A DNA stretch of 20,290 bases from Pseudomonadota bacterium (GCA_021847165.1 JAJZUH010000016.1:1-20290); one strand, 5' to 3'. Counted from the stretch's first letter, positions 1-7,879 are shown. Program-made: numbers and translations. Notes: a model not told the origin generated them from the sequence alone.

Positions 1-74
1 CGCCGCAGCATCGCTTGCGTTTGCGACACGTAATCCGCGAATGGCAGTCCCTTGCCGGCAAAACATGCATTCAT
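1..74 (-). CDS. possible 5' end of a minus-strand gene, cut by the window edge
   Basis: An open minus-strand frame starts at an ATG at 74-72 and runs out of the window, giving 24 codons (it begins MNACFAGKGLPFADYV). The composition is protein-like, and the gene would be divergent from the cyclic-di-GMP gene at 184. I do not recognise the family. There is no clear Shine-Dalgarno sequence, and two other frames are also open here, as is common in GC-rich DNA, so this is only a candidate for the missing left neighbour. Confidence 0.25.
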   Translation of the reverse strand, partial: MNACFAGKGLPFADYVSQTQAMLR

Positions 75-117
75 GCCGGAAGGTCGGTGCCGCAAGCCAA
101 GTATCGCCATCTTTTCC

Positions 118-135
118 CCGTCATATTCGCGTAAC
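118..135 (+). promoter_or_regulatory. weak PhoB-box-like site upstream of the EAL/GGDEF gene
   Basis: Two 7-base units, CCGTCAT (118-124) and GCGTAAC (129-135), are separated by ATTC, so their spacing is exactly 11 bases. By my count the 18 bases match the enterobacterial PhoB consensus at 12 positions. It lies 48 bases before the ATG at 184. The rest of 75-183 shows no convincing sigma70 promoter. A single site of this quality can easily occur by chance. Confidence 0.22.
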
Positions 136-183
136 AAGCCGGAGTTATCGTCCGCTCCCAAATCAGGCTAGCAGGAGGACTCC

Positions 184-2046
184 ATGCTCGGCATTCTACC
201 TGTCGAAAAGTACCGCACCACCGCCCGTGCACAGTTTCTGGCAAGACTAACCTTGCCGCGCATCAAGGAGCAAGCCATGACGCCTCTCCGCGAAATCCTG
301 GAACAGCGACGCCTGAGCGCGCTGTTCCAACCCATCATCGATCTCAAGAGCGGCGAGTTCCTGGGCTTCGAGGGATTGATACGTGGTCCGGCGGACAGTC
401 CGCTGCATTCCCCGATCAACCTGTTCGGCGCCGCGGAACAGCAGGGGCTGCAGCTGGAACTGGAGATGCTGTCGCGCCAGACCGTGCTGGAAACATTCGC
501 CCGGCTCAACCTGCCCGGCAACCTGTTCCTCAATGTCAGCCCGCTGACCCTGACCAACCCGAGCTTCAAGAACGGCCAGACGCAGTCCTTCCTGAACCAG
601 CTGGGCCTCGACCCGGAACGGGTCATCATCGAGATCACCGAGAACCAGCCGACTTTCGATTTCGAAGGCATGCGCAATGCGCTGCTGCACTACCGTTCGA
701 TGGGCTTCAAGATCGCCATCGACGACCTGGGCGAGGGATTCTCGAGCCTGCGCCTGTGGTCGGAACTGCGCCCCGAATTCATCAAGATCGACATGCATTT
801 CGTGCAGGGGGTGGACCACGACCCGATCAAGCTGCAGTTCCTCAAATCCATCCAGCACATCGCCGAGAGCTGCGGCACGCATGTCATCGCCGAAGGAGTC
901 GAAACCGAAGCCGAGCTGCGCGTAGTGAAGGACATCGGCATCGCCCTGGGCCAGGGCTATTTCATCGCGCGCCCCAGCCCGACGCCGCCGCTGCTGGCCT
1001 CCGCCGAGACCAGCAGCATCATCAACTCGACCAACATCGCCGTTTTCCCCAAGGCCGAACTGAACCGGCGTTCGCAGATGAGCGCGCACAAGCTGTTGAC
1101 CTACGTCGAGCCGGTGCATCCCGAGACCCTGAACGACCACGTGTTCCAGCGCTTCACCGACAACCCCGCCCTGCGCATCATCCCGGTGGTCAAGGGCGGC
1201 AAGCCGCATGGGCTGATCAACCGCTACCAGTTCATCGACCGCTTCGCCAAGCCCTACCAGCGCGAACTGATGGGCCGGAAACCCTGCGGGGGGCTGATTG
1301 CGGGGGAACCGCTGCTGGTGGAGAAAAGCATGCCCATCGAGGAACTCAGCCACTTCCTCGCCGAGGCCGACAGCCGCCATTTCGCCGACGGTTTCATCAT
1401 CACCGAAAACGGGCGCTATATCGGCGTCGCCTCCGGACAGGACCTGCTGCGCGAACTGACGCAGATGCAGCTGGAAGCGGCACGCTACGCCAACCCGCTC
1501 ACGCTGCTGCCCGGCAACGTGCCGATCAACGAGCACATCGAGCGCCTGCTGCAGGCGGACACCTCTTTCGTCGCCTGCTATTGCGACCTGGACCACTTCA
1601 AGCCCTTCAACGACACCTACAGCTATCGCAAGGGGGATGAGATGATCCAGCTCACCGGCCGCATCCTCAGCTGGGCCTGCGACCCCAAGCTCGATTTCAT
1701 CGGCCACATCGGCGGCGACGATTTCATCCTGCTGATGCAGAGCCGCGACTGGCGCAGCCGTTGCGAGCAGGCGCTGCGCTCGTTCGAGCAGGCCGCCGGG
1801 CTGATGTTCCAGGAAGAACACCTGGCCGCGGGCGGATACAGCAGCGAGGGGCGCGACGGCACCGTCAAGTTCCATCCGCTCACCAGCCTGTCCATCGGTG
1901 CGACACAGATCCAGCCCGGTCTGTTCATGTCGCATCACGAGGTTTCCGCCGCCATGACCGACGCCAAGAAGATGGCCAAGAAGACCGCCGGCAACAGCCT
2001 GTTCATCGAGCAACGCAGCCAACCGACCCCAAGGAGCATGCCATGA
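184..2046 (+). CDS. EAL-CBS-GGDEF cyclic-di-GMP signalling protein
   Basis: A cytoplasmic protein of 620 residues that probably breaks down, and perhaps also makes, cyclic di-GMP. Domains in order: EAL at about 35-270, a CBS-like pair at about 298-430, and GGDEF at about 440-605. The EAL catalytic set looks complete: E63 in EGL, N117, E150 with ITE, D180-D181, K201, E237 and Q257. The GGDEF signature is GGDDF (510-514) with the metal-site D468 in CDLDHF, so cyclase activity is possible but unproven. The inhibitory RxxD site is degenerate (PKLD, 501-504). I see no membrane segment. Two starts have good ribosome sites: ATG 184 (AGGAGG at 173-178) and ATG 277 (AAGGAG at 265-270); the second gives 589 residues and still keeps the whole EAL domain. 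The stop overlaps the next small gene in ATGA. Confidence 0.93.
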   Translation: MLGILPVEKYRTTARAQFLARLTLPRIKEQAMTPLREILEQRRLSALFQPIIDLKSGEFLGFEGLIRGPADSPLHSPINLFGAAEQQGLQLELEMLSRQTVLETFARLNLPGNLFLNVSPLTLTNPSFKNGQTQSFLNQLGLDPERVIIEITENQPTFDFEGMRNALLHYRSMGFKIAIDDLGEGFSSLRLWSELRPEFIKIDMHFVQGVDHDPIKLQFLKSIQHIAESCGTHVIAEGVETEAELRVVKDIGIALGQGYFIARPSPTPPLLASAETSSIINSTNIAVFPKAELNRRSQMSAHKLLTYVEPVHPETLNDHVFQRFTDNPALRIIPVVKGGKPHGLINRYQFIDRFAKPYQRELMGRKPCGGLIAGEPLLVEKSMPIEELSHFLAEADSRHFADGFIITENGRYIGVASGQDLLRELTQMQLEAARYANPLTLLPGNVPINEHIERLLQADTSFVACYCDLDHFKPFNDTYSYRKGDEMIQLTGRILSWACDPKLDFIGHIGGDDFILLMQSRDWRSRCEQALRSFEQAAGLMFQEEHLAAGGYSSEGRDGTVKFHPLTSLSIGATQIQPGLFMSHHEVSAAMTDAKKMAKKTAGNSLFIEQRSQPTPRSMP

Positions 2047-2186
2047 GAAAGTCCGCCGCAGGAATCGCAGCCGTCTCTGAAAAAACTTCGCCCAGCATCC
2101 GCAGCCTGCTGCTCACCTGCGGCATCGGCGGCGCGCTCGACTACCTGTGCACCTTCTCGGTGTTCTCCGTGCTGTCGGCAGCGTGA
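2043..2186 (+). CDS. small hydrophobic protein, 47 residues, unknown function
   Basis: A 47-codon frame starts at ATG 2043, overlapping the stop of the cyclic-di-GMP gene in ATGA (2043-2046). It ends in TGA at 2184-2186, overlapping the GTG start of the acyltransferase gene in GTGA (2183-2186). AAGGAG at 2031-2036 is a good ribosome site. The N-terminal half is polar and basic. The C-terminal half (about residues 20-47, SIRSLLLTCGIGGALDYLC and onward) is hydrophobic and could be a single membrane segment. I know no family for it. Four-base overlaps at both ends, as in translationally coupled operons, are the main argument that it is real. It could still be a chance frame filling the gap between two genes. 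Confidence 0.5.
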   Translation: MRKSAAGIAAVSEKTSPSIRSLLLTCGIGGALDYLCTFSVFSVLSAA

Positions 2187-3088
2187 AGCGGGAGAGCGAC
2201 TTGGCCAGACGATTCATCGCCCTGTTCCGCGCCGTACGCCTTGCGCTGCACATCGGCTACGGCCTCGCCCTGGCCGTGGCCTATCCATGGTTCGGCCAGG
2301 CGCTGCAGCGGCGCATCCTGCAGCGCTGGTCGTCCGGCTTGCTGGACATCTTCAACGTGCGCATCGAGATCGGCGACAGCGATCCGCTGCACTCGCTGCG
2401 GCACGGCCTCATCGTCACCAACCACATCTCGTGGCTGGATGTGTTCGTGCTGAATGCCGTGGTGCCGATGCGTTTCGTCGCCAAATCGGAAGTGCGACGC
2501 TGGCCGGTGATCGGCTGGCTGTGTGCGCGCGCGCAGACCCTGTTCATCGAACGCGGCAAGGCACGCTCCGCGGCGCGCATCAACGTGCAGCTGGTCGAGC
2601 TGCTGCAGCGCGGCGGTTGCCTCGCGATCTTCCCCGAGGGCACCACCACCGACGGCACCGGGGTGGCGCATTTCCATTCCTCGCTGCTGCAACCCGCCAT
2701 CGACGCCGGCGCACAGGTGCACCCCGTCGCCATCCGGTATCAGGACAGGCACGGCGCGCACAGCATGGCAGCGGCCTATATCGACGAAATATCCTTCGGC
2801 GCCTCGATGTGGAACATCCTGAGCGAACCGGAGCTGCATGTCCGTCTCGTCGCCACCCCGCCGCTGGAGGCGAGCGGCACCGACCGGCGCGTCCTCACCA
2901 GCTCCGTGCGGCACCACATCGGCATGGCACTGGCCGACATGCATGCCGCCCCCGTCATGCCGCCGCAGACCGCCGATCCCGCACATGCCATCGCGCGCAT
3001 GGAAGCCGAACAGCATTTCCAGTCGCTGTACTGCGTCCTGCTCTATCCGTCGCTCGCCCACGAAGCCCCGCAGCATCAGGCCAAGTGA
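2183..3088 (+). CDS. olsA: OlsA-like 1-acyl-glycerol-3-phosphate / lyso-ornithine-lipid O-acyltransferase
   Basis: A PlsC-superfamily membrane acyltransferase of 301 residues. The sequence shows a hydrophobic N-terminal helix (about 17-36), the catalytic HxxxxD motif (H81 to D86 in NHISWLD) and the FPEGT acyl-acceptor motif (150-154). The family transfers an acyl chain from acyl-ACP to a lyso-lipid at the inner membrane. The next gene is OlsB-like, so the likely role is the second step of ornithine-lipid synthesis, esterifying the 3-hydroxy group of lyso-ornithine lipid. Phosphatidate synthesis is the alternative. I chose GTG 2183 because it overlaps the upstream stop in GTGA; TTG 2201 with GGGAG at 2190-2194 is equally possible. 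The family call is firm, and the olsA name rests on context. Confidence 0.85.
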   Translation: MKRESDLARRFIALFRAVRLALHIGYGLALAVAYPWFGQALQRRILQRWSSGLLDIFNVRIEIGDSDPLHSLRHGLIVTNHISWLDVFVLNAVVPMRFVAKSEVRRWPVIGWLCARAQTLFIERGKARSAARINVQLVELLQRGGCLAIFPEGTTTDGTGVAHFHSSLLQPAIDAGAQVHPVAIRYQDRHGAHSMAAAYIDEISFGASMWNILSEPELHVRLVATPPLEASGTDRRVLTSSVRHHIGMALADMHAAPVMPPQTADPAHAIARMEAEQHFQSLYCVLLYPSLAHEAPQHQAK

Positions 3089-3116
3089 CTTCATCAATTT
3101 TTCATATTCCCTTAAC
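3088..3116 (+). promoter_or_regulatory. PhoB-box-like direct repeats upstream of olsB
   Basis: Three units with an exact 11-base period: ACTTCAT (3088-3094), TTTTCAT (3099-3105) and CCTTAAC (3110-3116), with 4-base spacers CAAT and ATTC. The first 18 bases match the PhoB consensus at 12 positions by my count, and TTTTCAT is identical to a half-site of the E. coli phoB box as I recall it. A possible -10 (CAATAT, 3124-3129) follows. The array begins at the last base of the olsA stop, so olsB may have its own promoter as well as readthrough from olsA. Confidence 0.42.
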
Positions 3117-3171
3117 CCCGCTGCAATATCCGCTCGCTAATCTGCTCCCATCAACTCAACGGGAGAACACA

Positions 3172-3930
3172 ATGCTGGACCTGATCAAGCAAGAGCAGCG
3201 CGAAACACCCGGCAGGCTCACTTTCAGCCTGGCACGTACGGTCGCCGAAGTGGCGGAAGCCCAGCGCATCCGTTTCAAGGTCTTCGCCGAAGAGATGGGC
3301 GCAAATCTGCCCAGCGCCGCACTGGGCCTGGATATCGACCGTTTCGACGAGTTCTGCGACCACCTGCTGGTGCGCGACCACGGCAACGACAAGGTCGTCG
3401 GCACCTACCGCATCCTGCCGCCGGAGCAGGCGGCGATCGCGGGCGGCTACTATTCCGAGACCGAGTTCGACCTGTCGCGCCTGATGCACCTGCGCGACCG
3501 CATGGTCGAAGTCGGCCGCTCCTGCGTGCATCCCGATTACCGCGACGGCGCCACCATCACCCAGTTGTGGAGCGGCCTGGCCGACTACATCGGCAAGCAC
3601 GGCCATGAATACCTGATCGGCTGCGCCAGCATCAGCATGGGCGACGGCGGCCACTACGCCGCCAGCGTCTACAACAAGGTGCACAAACTGCACGGCGCAC
3701 CCGCCGAATATCACGTCTTCCCGCACTGCCGCCTGCCGCTGGAATCGCTGAACCAGAATCTGGATGTCACCATCCCGCCGCTGATCAAGGGCTACCTGCG
3801 CCTGGGGGCCTACGTCGCCGGCGAGCCGGCATGGGATCCCGATTTCAACTGCGCCGACCTGTTCATCCTGATGCCGGTATCGCGCATGAACGCCCGCTAC
3901 GCCAAGCACTTCATGCGGAAGGCCGCCTGA
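3172..3930 (+). CDS. olsB: OlsB-like L-ornithine N-alpha-acyltransferase (GNAT fold)
   Basis: A 252-residue protein of the OlsB/hemolysin-type acyltransferase family (GNAT fold). It transfers a 3-hydroxyacyl chain from ACP to the alpha-amino group of ornithine, giving lyso-ornithine lipid. Support comes from the typical N-terminal stretch (LARTVAEVAEAQRIRFKVF, about 21-39), followed by EEMGA and the aspartate-rich LDIDRFDEFCDHLLV, then the VGTYRIL strand and the EVGRSCVHPDYR segment. Start ATG 3172 has GGGAG at 3161-3165. It follows the OlsA-like gene after 83 bases. A strong stem-loop terminator follows. Ornithine lipids contain no phosphorus, and in Sinorhizobium olsB is PhoB-controlled, which fits the repeats upstream. 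Confidence 0.88.
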   Translation: MLDLIKQEQRETPGRLTFSLARTVAEVAEAQRIRFKVFAEEMGANLPSAALGLDIDRFDEFCDHLLVRDHGNDKVVGTYRILPPEQAAIAGGYYSETEFDLSRLMHLRDRMVEVGRSCVHPDYRDGATITQLWSGLADYIGKHGHEYLIGCASISMGDGGHYAASVYNKVHKLHGAPAEYHVFPHCRLPLESLNQNLDVTIPPLIKGYLRLGAYVAGEPAWDPDFNCADLFILMPVSRMNARYAKHFMRKAA

Positions 3931-3956
3931 TTCCCGATTGCGTTTCTCCTCCCGTT

Positions 3957-3987
3957 ACGCGCACGCGGTCCGGTGCGCGTTCTTTTT
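3957..3987 (+). terminator. rho-independent terminator after olsB
   Basis: A perfect 8-bp stem, ACGCGCAC (3957-3964) with GTGCGCGT (3973-3980), has an 8-base loop and is followed by TCTTTTT (3981-3987). It lies 27 bases after the olsB stop and separates the ols genes from dgkA. Confidence 0.85.
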
Positions 3988-4003
3988 GGCGGGGAGGCCT
4001 TGC

Positions 4004-4012
4004 TGTTATATT
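4004..4012 (+). promoter_or_regulatory. extended -10 promoter of dgkA
   Basis: TGT plus TATATT (TGn at 4004-4006, hexamer 4007-4012) is a good extended -10 element. There is only a poor -35 (TTGGCG at 3986-3991, spacing 15). The start site would be near 4019, leaving a leader of about 34 bases. It lies just after the olsB terminator, which supports a separate dgkA transcript. Confidence 0.5.
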
Positions 4013-4052
4013 GCCGCAGCACATTGATGTCGTTCATTTCAGGAGCCGTTCG

Positions 4053-4421
4053 ATGGAAAGTCCGTACAAGGGTAAGACAGGTCTGGTGCGTTTGTGGAAC
4101 GCCTTCGGTTATTCGCTGGCCGGGTTTCGCGCCGCATACAAGCATGAAGATGCGTTCCGGCAGGAAGTGCTGCTCGCCATCGTCATGATCCCGCTGGCGC
4201 TGTGGCTGCCGGTGAGCCATCTCGGCAAGGCCTTGATGATCTCCAGCGTGCTGCTGGTGATCGTGATCGAACTGCTCAATTCCGCCATCGAGGCCACCGT
4301 GGACCGCATCTCGCTGGAGAACCACGATCTCGCCAAGCGCGCCAAGGACATCGGCAGCTCGGCGGTGCTGGTCAGCCTGATCAATGTACTGGTGGTATGG
4401 GGACTGGTGCTGACGGCTTGA
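4053..4421 (+). CDS. dgkA: diacylglycerol kinase, DgkA type
   Basis: A small integral membrane kinase of 122 residues, the usual length of the prokaryotic DgkA family. It phosphorylates diacylglycerol to phosphatidate with ATP. The family signature is clear: ELLNSAIEATVDRIS followed by AKRAKDIGSSAVL, which carries the catalytic glutamate and the nucleotide-binding acidic residues. Three hydrophobic helices are visible (about 34-50, 55-75 and 101-120). Start ATG 4053 has AGGAG at 4041-4045. In this locus it could recycle diacylglycerol released by a phospholipase C or by PAP2, or feed phosphatidate back to phospholipid synthesis. Longer frames upstream of this ATG cross the terminator and are not credible. 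Confidence 0.95.
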   Translation: MESPYKGKTGLVRLWNAFGYSLAGFRAAYKHEDAFRQEVLLAIVMIPLALWLPVSHLGKALMISSVLLVIVIELLNSAIEATVDRISLENHDLAKRAKDIGSSAVLVSLINVLVVWGLVLTA

Positions 4422-4442
4422 GCAGCGGCCGCGGCCACATCC

Positions 4443-4482
4443 AGTTCATCAACTCTTCAAGAAAATTTAATCAAATATTCAT
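4443..4482 (+). promoter_or_regulatory. four PhoB-like direct repeats upstream of the glycosyltransferase gene
   Basis: Four units in an exact 11-base period: AGTTCAT (4443-4449), TCTTCAA (4454-4460), ATTTAAT (4465-4471) and TATTCAT (4476-4482). The 4-base spacers are CAAC, GAAA and CAAA. This is the 7+4 architecture of PhoB boxes, but the individual 7-mers are weak against CTGTCAT. A -10-like AAATAT (4473-4478) or TTTAAT (4466-4471) lies inside the array. The first unit and spacer (TTCATCAA) are the same as in the olsB array. Confidence 0.4.
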
Positions 4483-4496
4483 ACGCGCGCGGCAGC

Positions 4497-5720
4497 ATGC
4501 ACCGTATGAATACACCAAACGAAAACCTCAATTCGCCGGCGCAACTGAACATCGCGCTGGTCACTGAAACCTACCTGCCCGAAGTGAACGGCGTTGCCAT
4601 CACCATCGGGCGCATGGTGCAAGGCCTGCGCCGGCGCCGGCACCGCATCCACATGATCCGCCCGCGCCAGTCCAGGCAGGACGTGGCAGCCAAGGAGGAC
4701 GGCTACGAGGAAACGCTGGTAAGCGGCATGCCCATCCCGGGCTATCCCGAACTGAAATCCGGCCTGCCCGCCAAGGGCCTGCTGGTGCGCCTGTGGAAGC
4801 TGCAACGCCCGGACATCGTGCACATCGCCACCGAAGGCCCGCTGGGCTGGTCGGCGCTGTCGGCCGCGCGCAAGCTGGACATTCCGGTAACCACCGATTT
4901 TCACACCAACTTCCACAGCTACACGCAGCACTACGGCGTCGGCTTGCTGAAAAAACCCATCGCCGCCTATCTGCGCCACTTCCATAACAAGGCGGCCTGC
5001 ACGCTGGTCCCCACCGCTTCGCTGCAACAGCAGCTCGAGTTCGAGGGCTACAAGGACGTACTGGTGGTCTCGCGCGGCGTGGATGCGGAACTGTTCCATC
5101 CGGCCAAGCGCAGCAATGAATTGCGCACTTCCTGGAACGCCGGCGAAGACACGCCGGTCGTCATGCTGGTGAGCCGCATCGCGCCCGAGAAGAACCTGCA
5201 CGTGGTCATCCAGGCGTTCGAGCAAATGCGCAAGGTCAACCCGCAAGCCCGGCTGGTGATGGTCGGCGACGGCCCCGCCCGCGCCGAGCTGGAAAAACAG
5301 CATCCGCACGTGATCTTCGCCGGGATGCAGACCGGCGAACCGCTGGCACAGCACTATGCCTCCGGCGACATCTTCCTGTATCCCAGCCTGACCGAGACCT
5401 ACGGCAACGTCACCGTCGAAGCGATGGCCAGCGGCCTGGCCACCATCGCCTACGACTACGCCGCCGCACGGCAGCACATCCAGCACGACGCGAACGGATT
5501 GCTGGTCCCCTTCGCCGACACCGATGCGTTCGTGACCCAGGCACGCGCCCTGGTCTCGGACATGGACCGCGTGCAGCGCCTGCGCCTCGCCGCGCGGCAG
5601 ACGGTGGAGTCGCTGACCTGGGAACACATCATGGGCGAAATGGAAGCCGTGCTGGTCGACATCGTCCGCAAACAGGGAGCTCAACATGTCCAACCTGAAC
5701 TTTCCCCTGCAACAGATTAA
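4497..5720 (+). CDS. GT4-family glycosyltransferase, possibly lipid-directed
   Basis: A retaining GT-B glycosyltransferase of 407 residues. The N-terminal domain opens with ALVTETYLPEVNGVAITIG (about 20-38), the usual donor/acceptor cleft start in this family. The C-terminal domain has VSRIAPEKNLHVVIQAF, VGDGPARAEL and the EX7E motif in TETYGNVTVEAMASGLATI, which binds the nucleotide-sugar. Close families include mannosyl- and glucosyl-transferases acting on diacylglycerol or phosphatidylinositol; the sugar and acceptor cannot be read from sequence. The linked dgkA, PAP2 and ols genes favour diacylglycerol as acceptor. There are two near starts, ATG 4497 and ATG 4506, neither with a good ribosome site. 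The last 35 bases overlap the PAP2 gene. Confidence 0.9.
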   Translation: MHRMNTPNENLNSPAQLNIALVTETYLPEVNGVAITIGRMVQGLRRRRHRIHMIRPRQSRQDVAAKEDGYEETLVSGMPIPGYPELKSGLPAKGLLVRLWKLQRPDIVHIATEGPLGWSALSAARKLDIPVTTDFHTNFHSYTQHYGVGLLKKPIAAYLRHFHNKAACTLVPTASLQQQLEFEGYKDVLVVSRGVDAELFHPAKRSNELRTSWNAGEDTPVVMLVSRIAPEKNLHVVIQAFEQMRKVNPQARLVMVGDGPARAELEKQHPHVIFAGMQTGEPLAQHYASGDIFLYPSLTETYGNVTVEAMASGLATIAYDYAAARQHIQHDANGLLVPFADTDAFVTQARALVSDMDRVQRLRLAARQTVESLTWEHIMGEMEAVLVDIVRKQGAQHVQPELSPATD

Positions 5721-6219
5721 GACCTGGGACATGGAGCTGTGCGCGTTCTGCAACCGGCAGAGCCGCAGCTTCACGGTACGCAACCTGTTCCGCCTCGTCA
5801 GCCGCCTGGGCGACGGCGTGTTCTGGTATGTGCTGATGATCGTGTTGCTGCTGCAATATCAGGGCGCCGCCCTGCCCGCGGTGGTGCACATGATCGCGGT
5901 CGGCCTGGTCGGTACCGCGCTGTACAAGTTCATCAAGGGCAAGACGCTGCGCCCGCGCCCGTTCAACGTCTATCCCGCCATCGTCTGCGTCGGCAAAACA
6001 CTCGACCAGTTCAGCTTTCCGTCCGGGCACACGATGCACGCCGTGGGGTTCGGCATCGTCGCGGTCGCCTATTTCCCCGCGCTGGTCTGGCTGGTGCTGC
6101 CGTTCAGCGTGCTGGTGGGGCTGTCGCGCCCGATACTCGGTTTGCACTACCCCAGCGACGTGCTGGCCGGCGCCGCGCTCGGCGCTGCCGTCGCCGGGCT
6201 GTCCTTCGTCCTGGTCTGA
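5686..6219 (+). CDS. PAP2-family membrane phosphatase
   Basis: A 177-residue integral membrane phosphatase of the type 2 phosphatidic acid phosphatase family. The three catalytic motifs are complete: KxxxxxxRP (K84 to R91-P92), PSGH (112-115) and SRxxxxxHxxxD (S147-R148, H154, D158). Several hydrophobic helices surround them. Members release phosphate from phosphatidate, lyso-phosphatidate, undecaprenyl-pyrophosphate or lipid A; the substrate cannot be fixed here. Start ATG 5686 has GGGAG at 5674-5678 and lies 35 bases inside the glycosyltransferase gene, so the two are co-transcribed and probably coupled. If it makes diacylglycerol from phosphatidate, it would supply the acceptor for the glycosyltransferase. 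Confidence 0.93.
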   Translation: MSNLNFPLQQIKTWDMELCAFCNRQSRSFTVRNLFRLVSRLGDGVFWYVLMIVLLLQYQGAALPAVVHMIAVGLVGTALYKFIKGKTLRPRPFNVYPAIVCVGKTLDQFSFPSGHTMHAVGFGIVAVAYFPALVWLVLPFSVLVGLSRPILGLHYPSDVLAGAALGAAVAGLSFVLV

Positions 6220-6259
6220 TCCCGTCCATCCGCCATTCCCTATTTCGGAGGTCCCGAAC

Positions 6260-7879
6260 ATGCGTTCCATCTCACTGCTCAAGACACTGACCCTGCAGCA
6301 ACAGCTGCGTTTGATGATGGGCATCTCGGTTTTCGGCATGGTCACCGTCATCGCTTTCGTGATGATCAACCTGAACCAGCTGCGCCAGGAATTCCACACC
6401 AGCCAGACCATGCAGCTGATGGACAAGAGCCTGATCGAGATCAAGGCAACCGCGCTGGCAATCAGCCGCGGCGATCCGATCCTGGGCGAGACCGCAACCC
6501 AGCTGGATCAAGCCGATGCCCACATCCGGGATCTGTTGCAGCGAGTCGACGATGCTTCGCCGCAGCCCGACCTGCACGAGCAACTGACAACCATATCCAA
6601 GCAATGGGACGCCTACGTCCAGGGCTTCAGGAACGCGATCAAGATCGCGACGACCAGCCCGAACGATGCGCTGCAGATCCCCGACGCAATGTACGGCATG
6701 TACCTCGCGCCGATGGTGCAGCAGCTGGACAAGCTGGCCACAGTGAACAAGGCAGCCGAGTCCGAGTCCGAACACAGGATAGAGGCGGTGATGAGCAAGG
6801 TGCTGTGGGTGGTGTTGCTGCCGCTGGTCGCGCTGGGGATCATCACGGTGGTCGCCGAGACCCTGTTCGGCCGCAACCTGCGCAAGCGCCTGGAAGACAT
6901 CGTCGGCGAGATCAACCACCTGCACAACGGCGACCTGAGCCGGCGGCTGACCGCATACAACAACGACGAGATCAGCCACCTGTCCAGCACGATCAACAAT
7001 TTCATCGCGCGTTTCGAGACCATCCTGCACGAGGTGCACGTCTCGGCCAATCAGACGCACAAGACGGCGCACGGAGTCAGCCAGATGGCGCACTCGGTCA
7101 CCGCCAACGCCAAGGAGCAGTCGGCCAAGGTGTTCCAGGTGAGCGATGCCATCGATGCCATGGGCAACACCATCAAGAAGATCGCCACCAACGCGGCGAA
7201 TGCCTCTTCCGCCGCCAAGCAGACCCTGACGCTGGTGCAATCCGGCGGCGAGACCGGCAAGTCCACCATCCTCGCCCTGGGGCAGATCGACCAGACCGTC
7301 AGTTCCTCGGTCAAGACCATGAACGAGCTGAACCATGCGATCCAGCGTATCGGCAGCGTCAGCAGCATGATCAAGGAGATCGCCGAGCAGACCAACCTGC
7401 TGGCACTCAACGCCGCCATCGAGGCGGCGCGTGCCGGCGAACAGGGACGCGGCTTCGCGGTGGTGGCGGACGAGGTGCGCAAGCTGGCGGAACGCACCAC
7501 CAGCGCGACCTCGGATATCACCAAGATCGTGCAGTTGATCGAGAGCGAAACCGACCAGGCGACCAAGGCCATGACGCTGGCCAAGCAGGAAGTGGCTCAG
7601 GGCGTGCTGCACGGCGAGAACATGGGACAACTGCTGCACCGGATCGAGGAATCCGTACTCATCGTCACGGAGATGATGCGCCAGATCGCCTCTTCCACCG
7701 AAGACCAGTCGGCAGCGGGGGAGAACATCTCGCTCAACATCAATTCGGTTGCCACCATCAGCGCCAGCACCGCCACCGACATCGAACAGGCGCGCAACGA
7801 GATGCTGAGCCTGGCCAATGCATCGAAAGCCCTGTTCGAGACGCTCGGCCAGTTCAAGCTGGCACGGGCGGCGGCCTAG
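6260..7879 (+). CDS. methyl-accepting chemotaxis protein
   Basis: A 539-residue chemoreceptor. It has TM1 at about 21-36, a periplasmic helical sensor domain at about 37-178, TM2 at about 179-203, a HAMP domain at about 204-257, and a long cytoplasmic coiled coil. The highly conserved hairpin tip is present ([20 protein letters not shown] with [18 protein letters not shown], about 376-413), the CheA/CheW contact region. There is no C-terminal CheR-binding pentapeptide (it ends KLARAAA). The ligand is unknown. Start ATG 6260 has GGAGG at 6247-6251. It follows the PAP2 gene by 40 bases with no terminator in between, so it may be read from the same transcript. It ends tail to tail with the next gene inside a CTAG. 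Confidence 0.95.
   Translation: MRSISLLKTLTLQQQLRLMMGISVFGMVTVIAFVMINLNQLRQEFHTSQTMQLMDKSLIEIKATALAISRGDPILGETATQLDQADAHIRDLLQRVDDASPQPDLHEQLTTISKQWDAYVQGFRNAIKIATTSPNDALQIPDAMYGMYLAPMVQQLDKLATVNKAAESESEHRIEAVMSKVLWVVLLPLVALGIITVVAETLFGRNLRKRLEDIVGEINHLHNGDLSRRLTAYNNDEISHLSSTINNFIARFETILHEVHVSANQTHKTAHGVSQMAHSVTANAKEQSAKVFQVSDAIDAMGNTIKKIATNAANASSAAKQTLTLVQSGGETGKSTILALGQIDQTVSSSVKTMNELNHAIQRIGSVSSMIKEIAEQTNLLALNAAIEAARAGEQGRGFAVVADEVRKLAERTTSATSDITKIVQLIESETDQATKAMTLAKQEVAQGVLHGENMGQLLHRIEESVLIVTEMMRQIASSTEDQSAAGENISLNINSVATISASTATDIEQARNEMLSLANASKALFETLGQFKLARAAA

Noticed and set aside
2147..2182. GTG at 2147 as the start of the OlsA-like gene
   Set aside because: It would overlap the small coupled gene by 40 bases and has no ribosome site; GTG 2183 or TTG 2201 are better.
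4427..4436. GGCCGCGGCC palindrome after dgkA as a terminator or binding site
   Set aside because: It is short, fully GC and has no T-run; such palindromes are expected by chance in this base composition.
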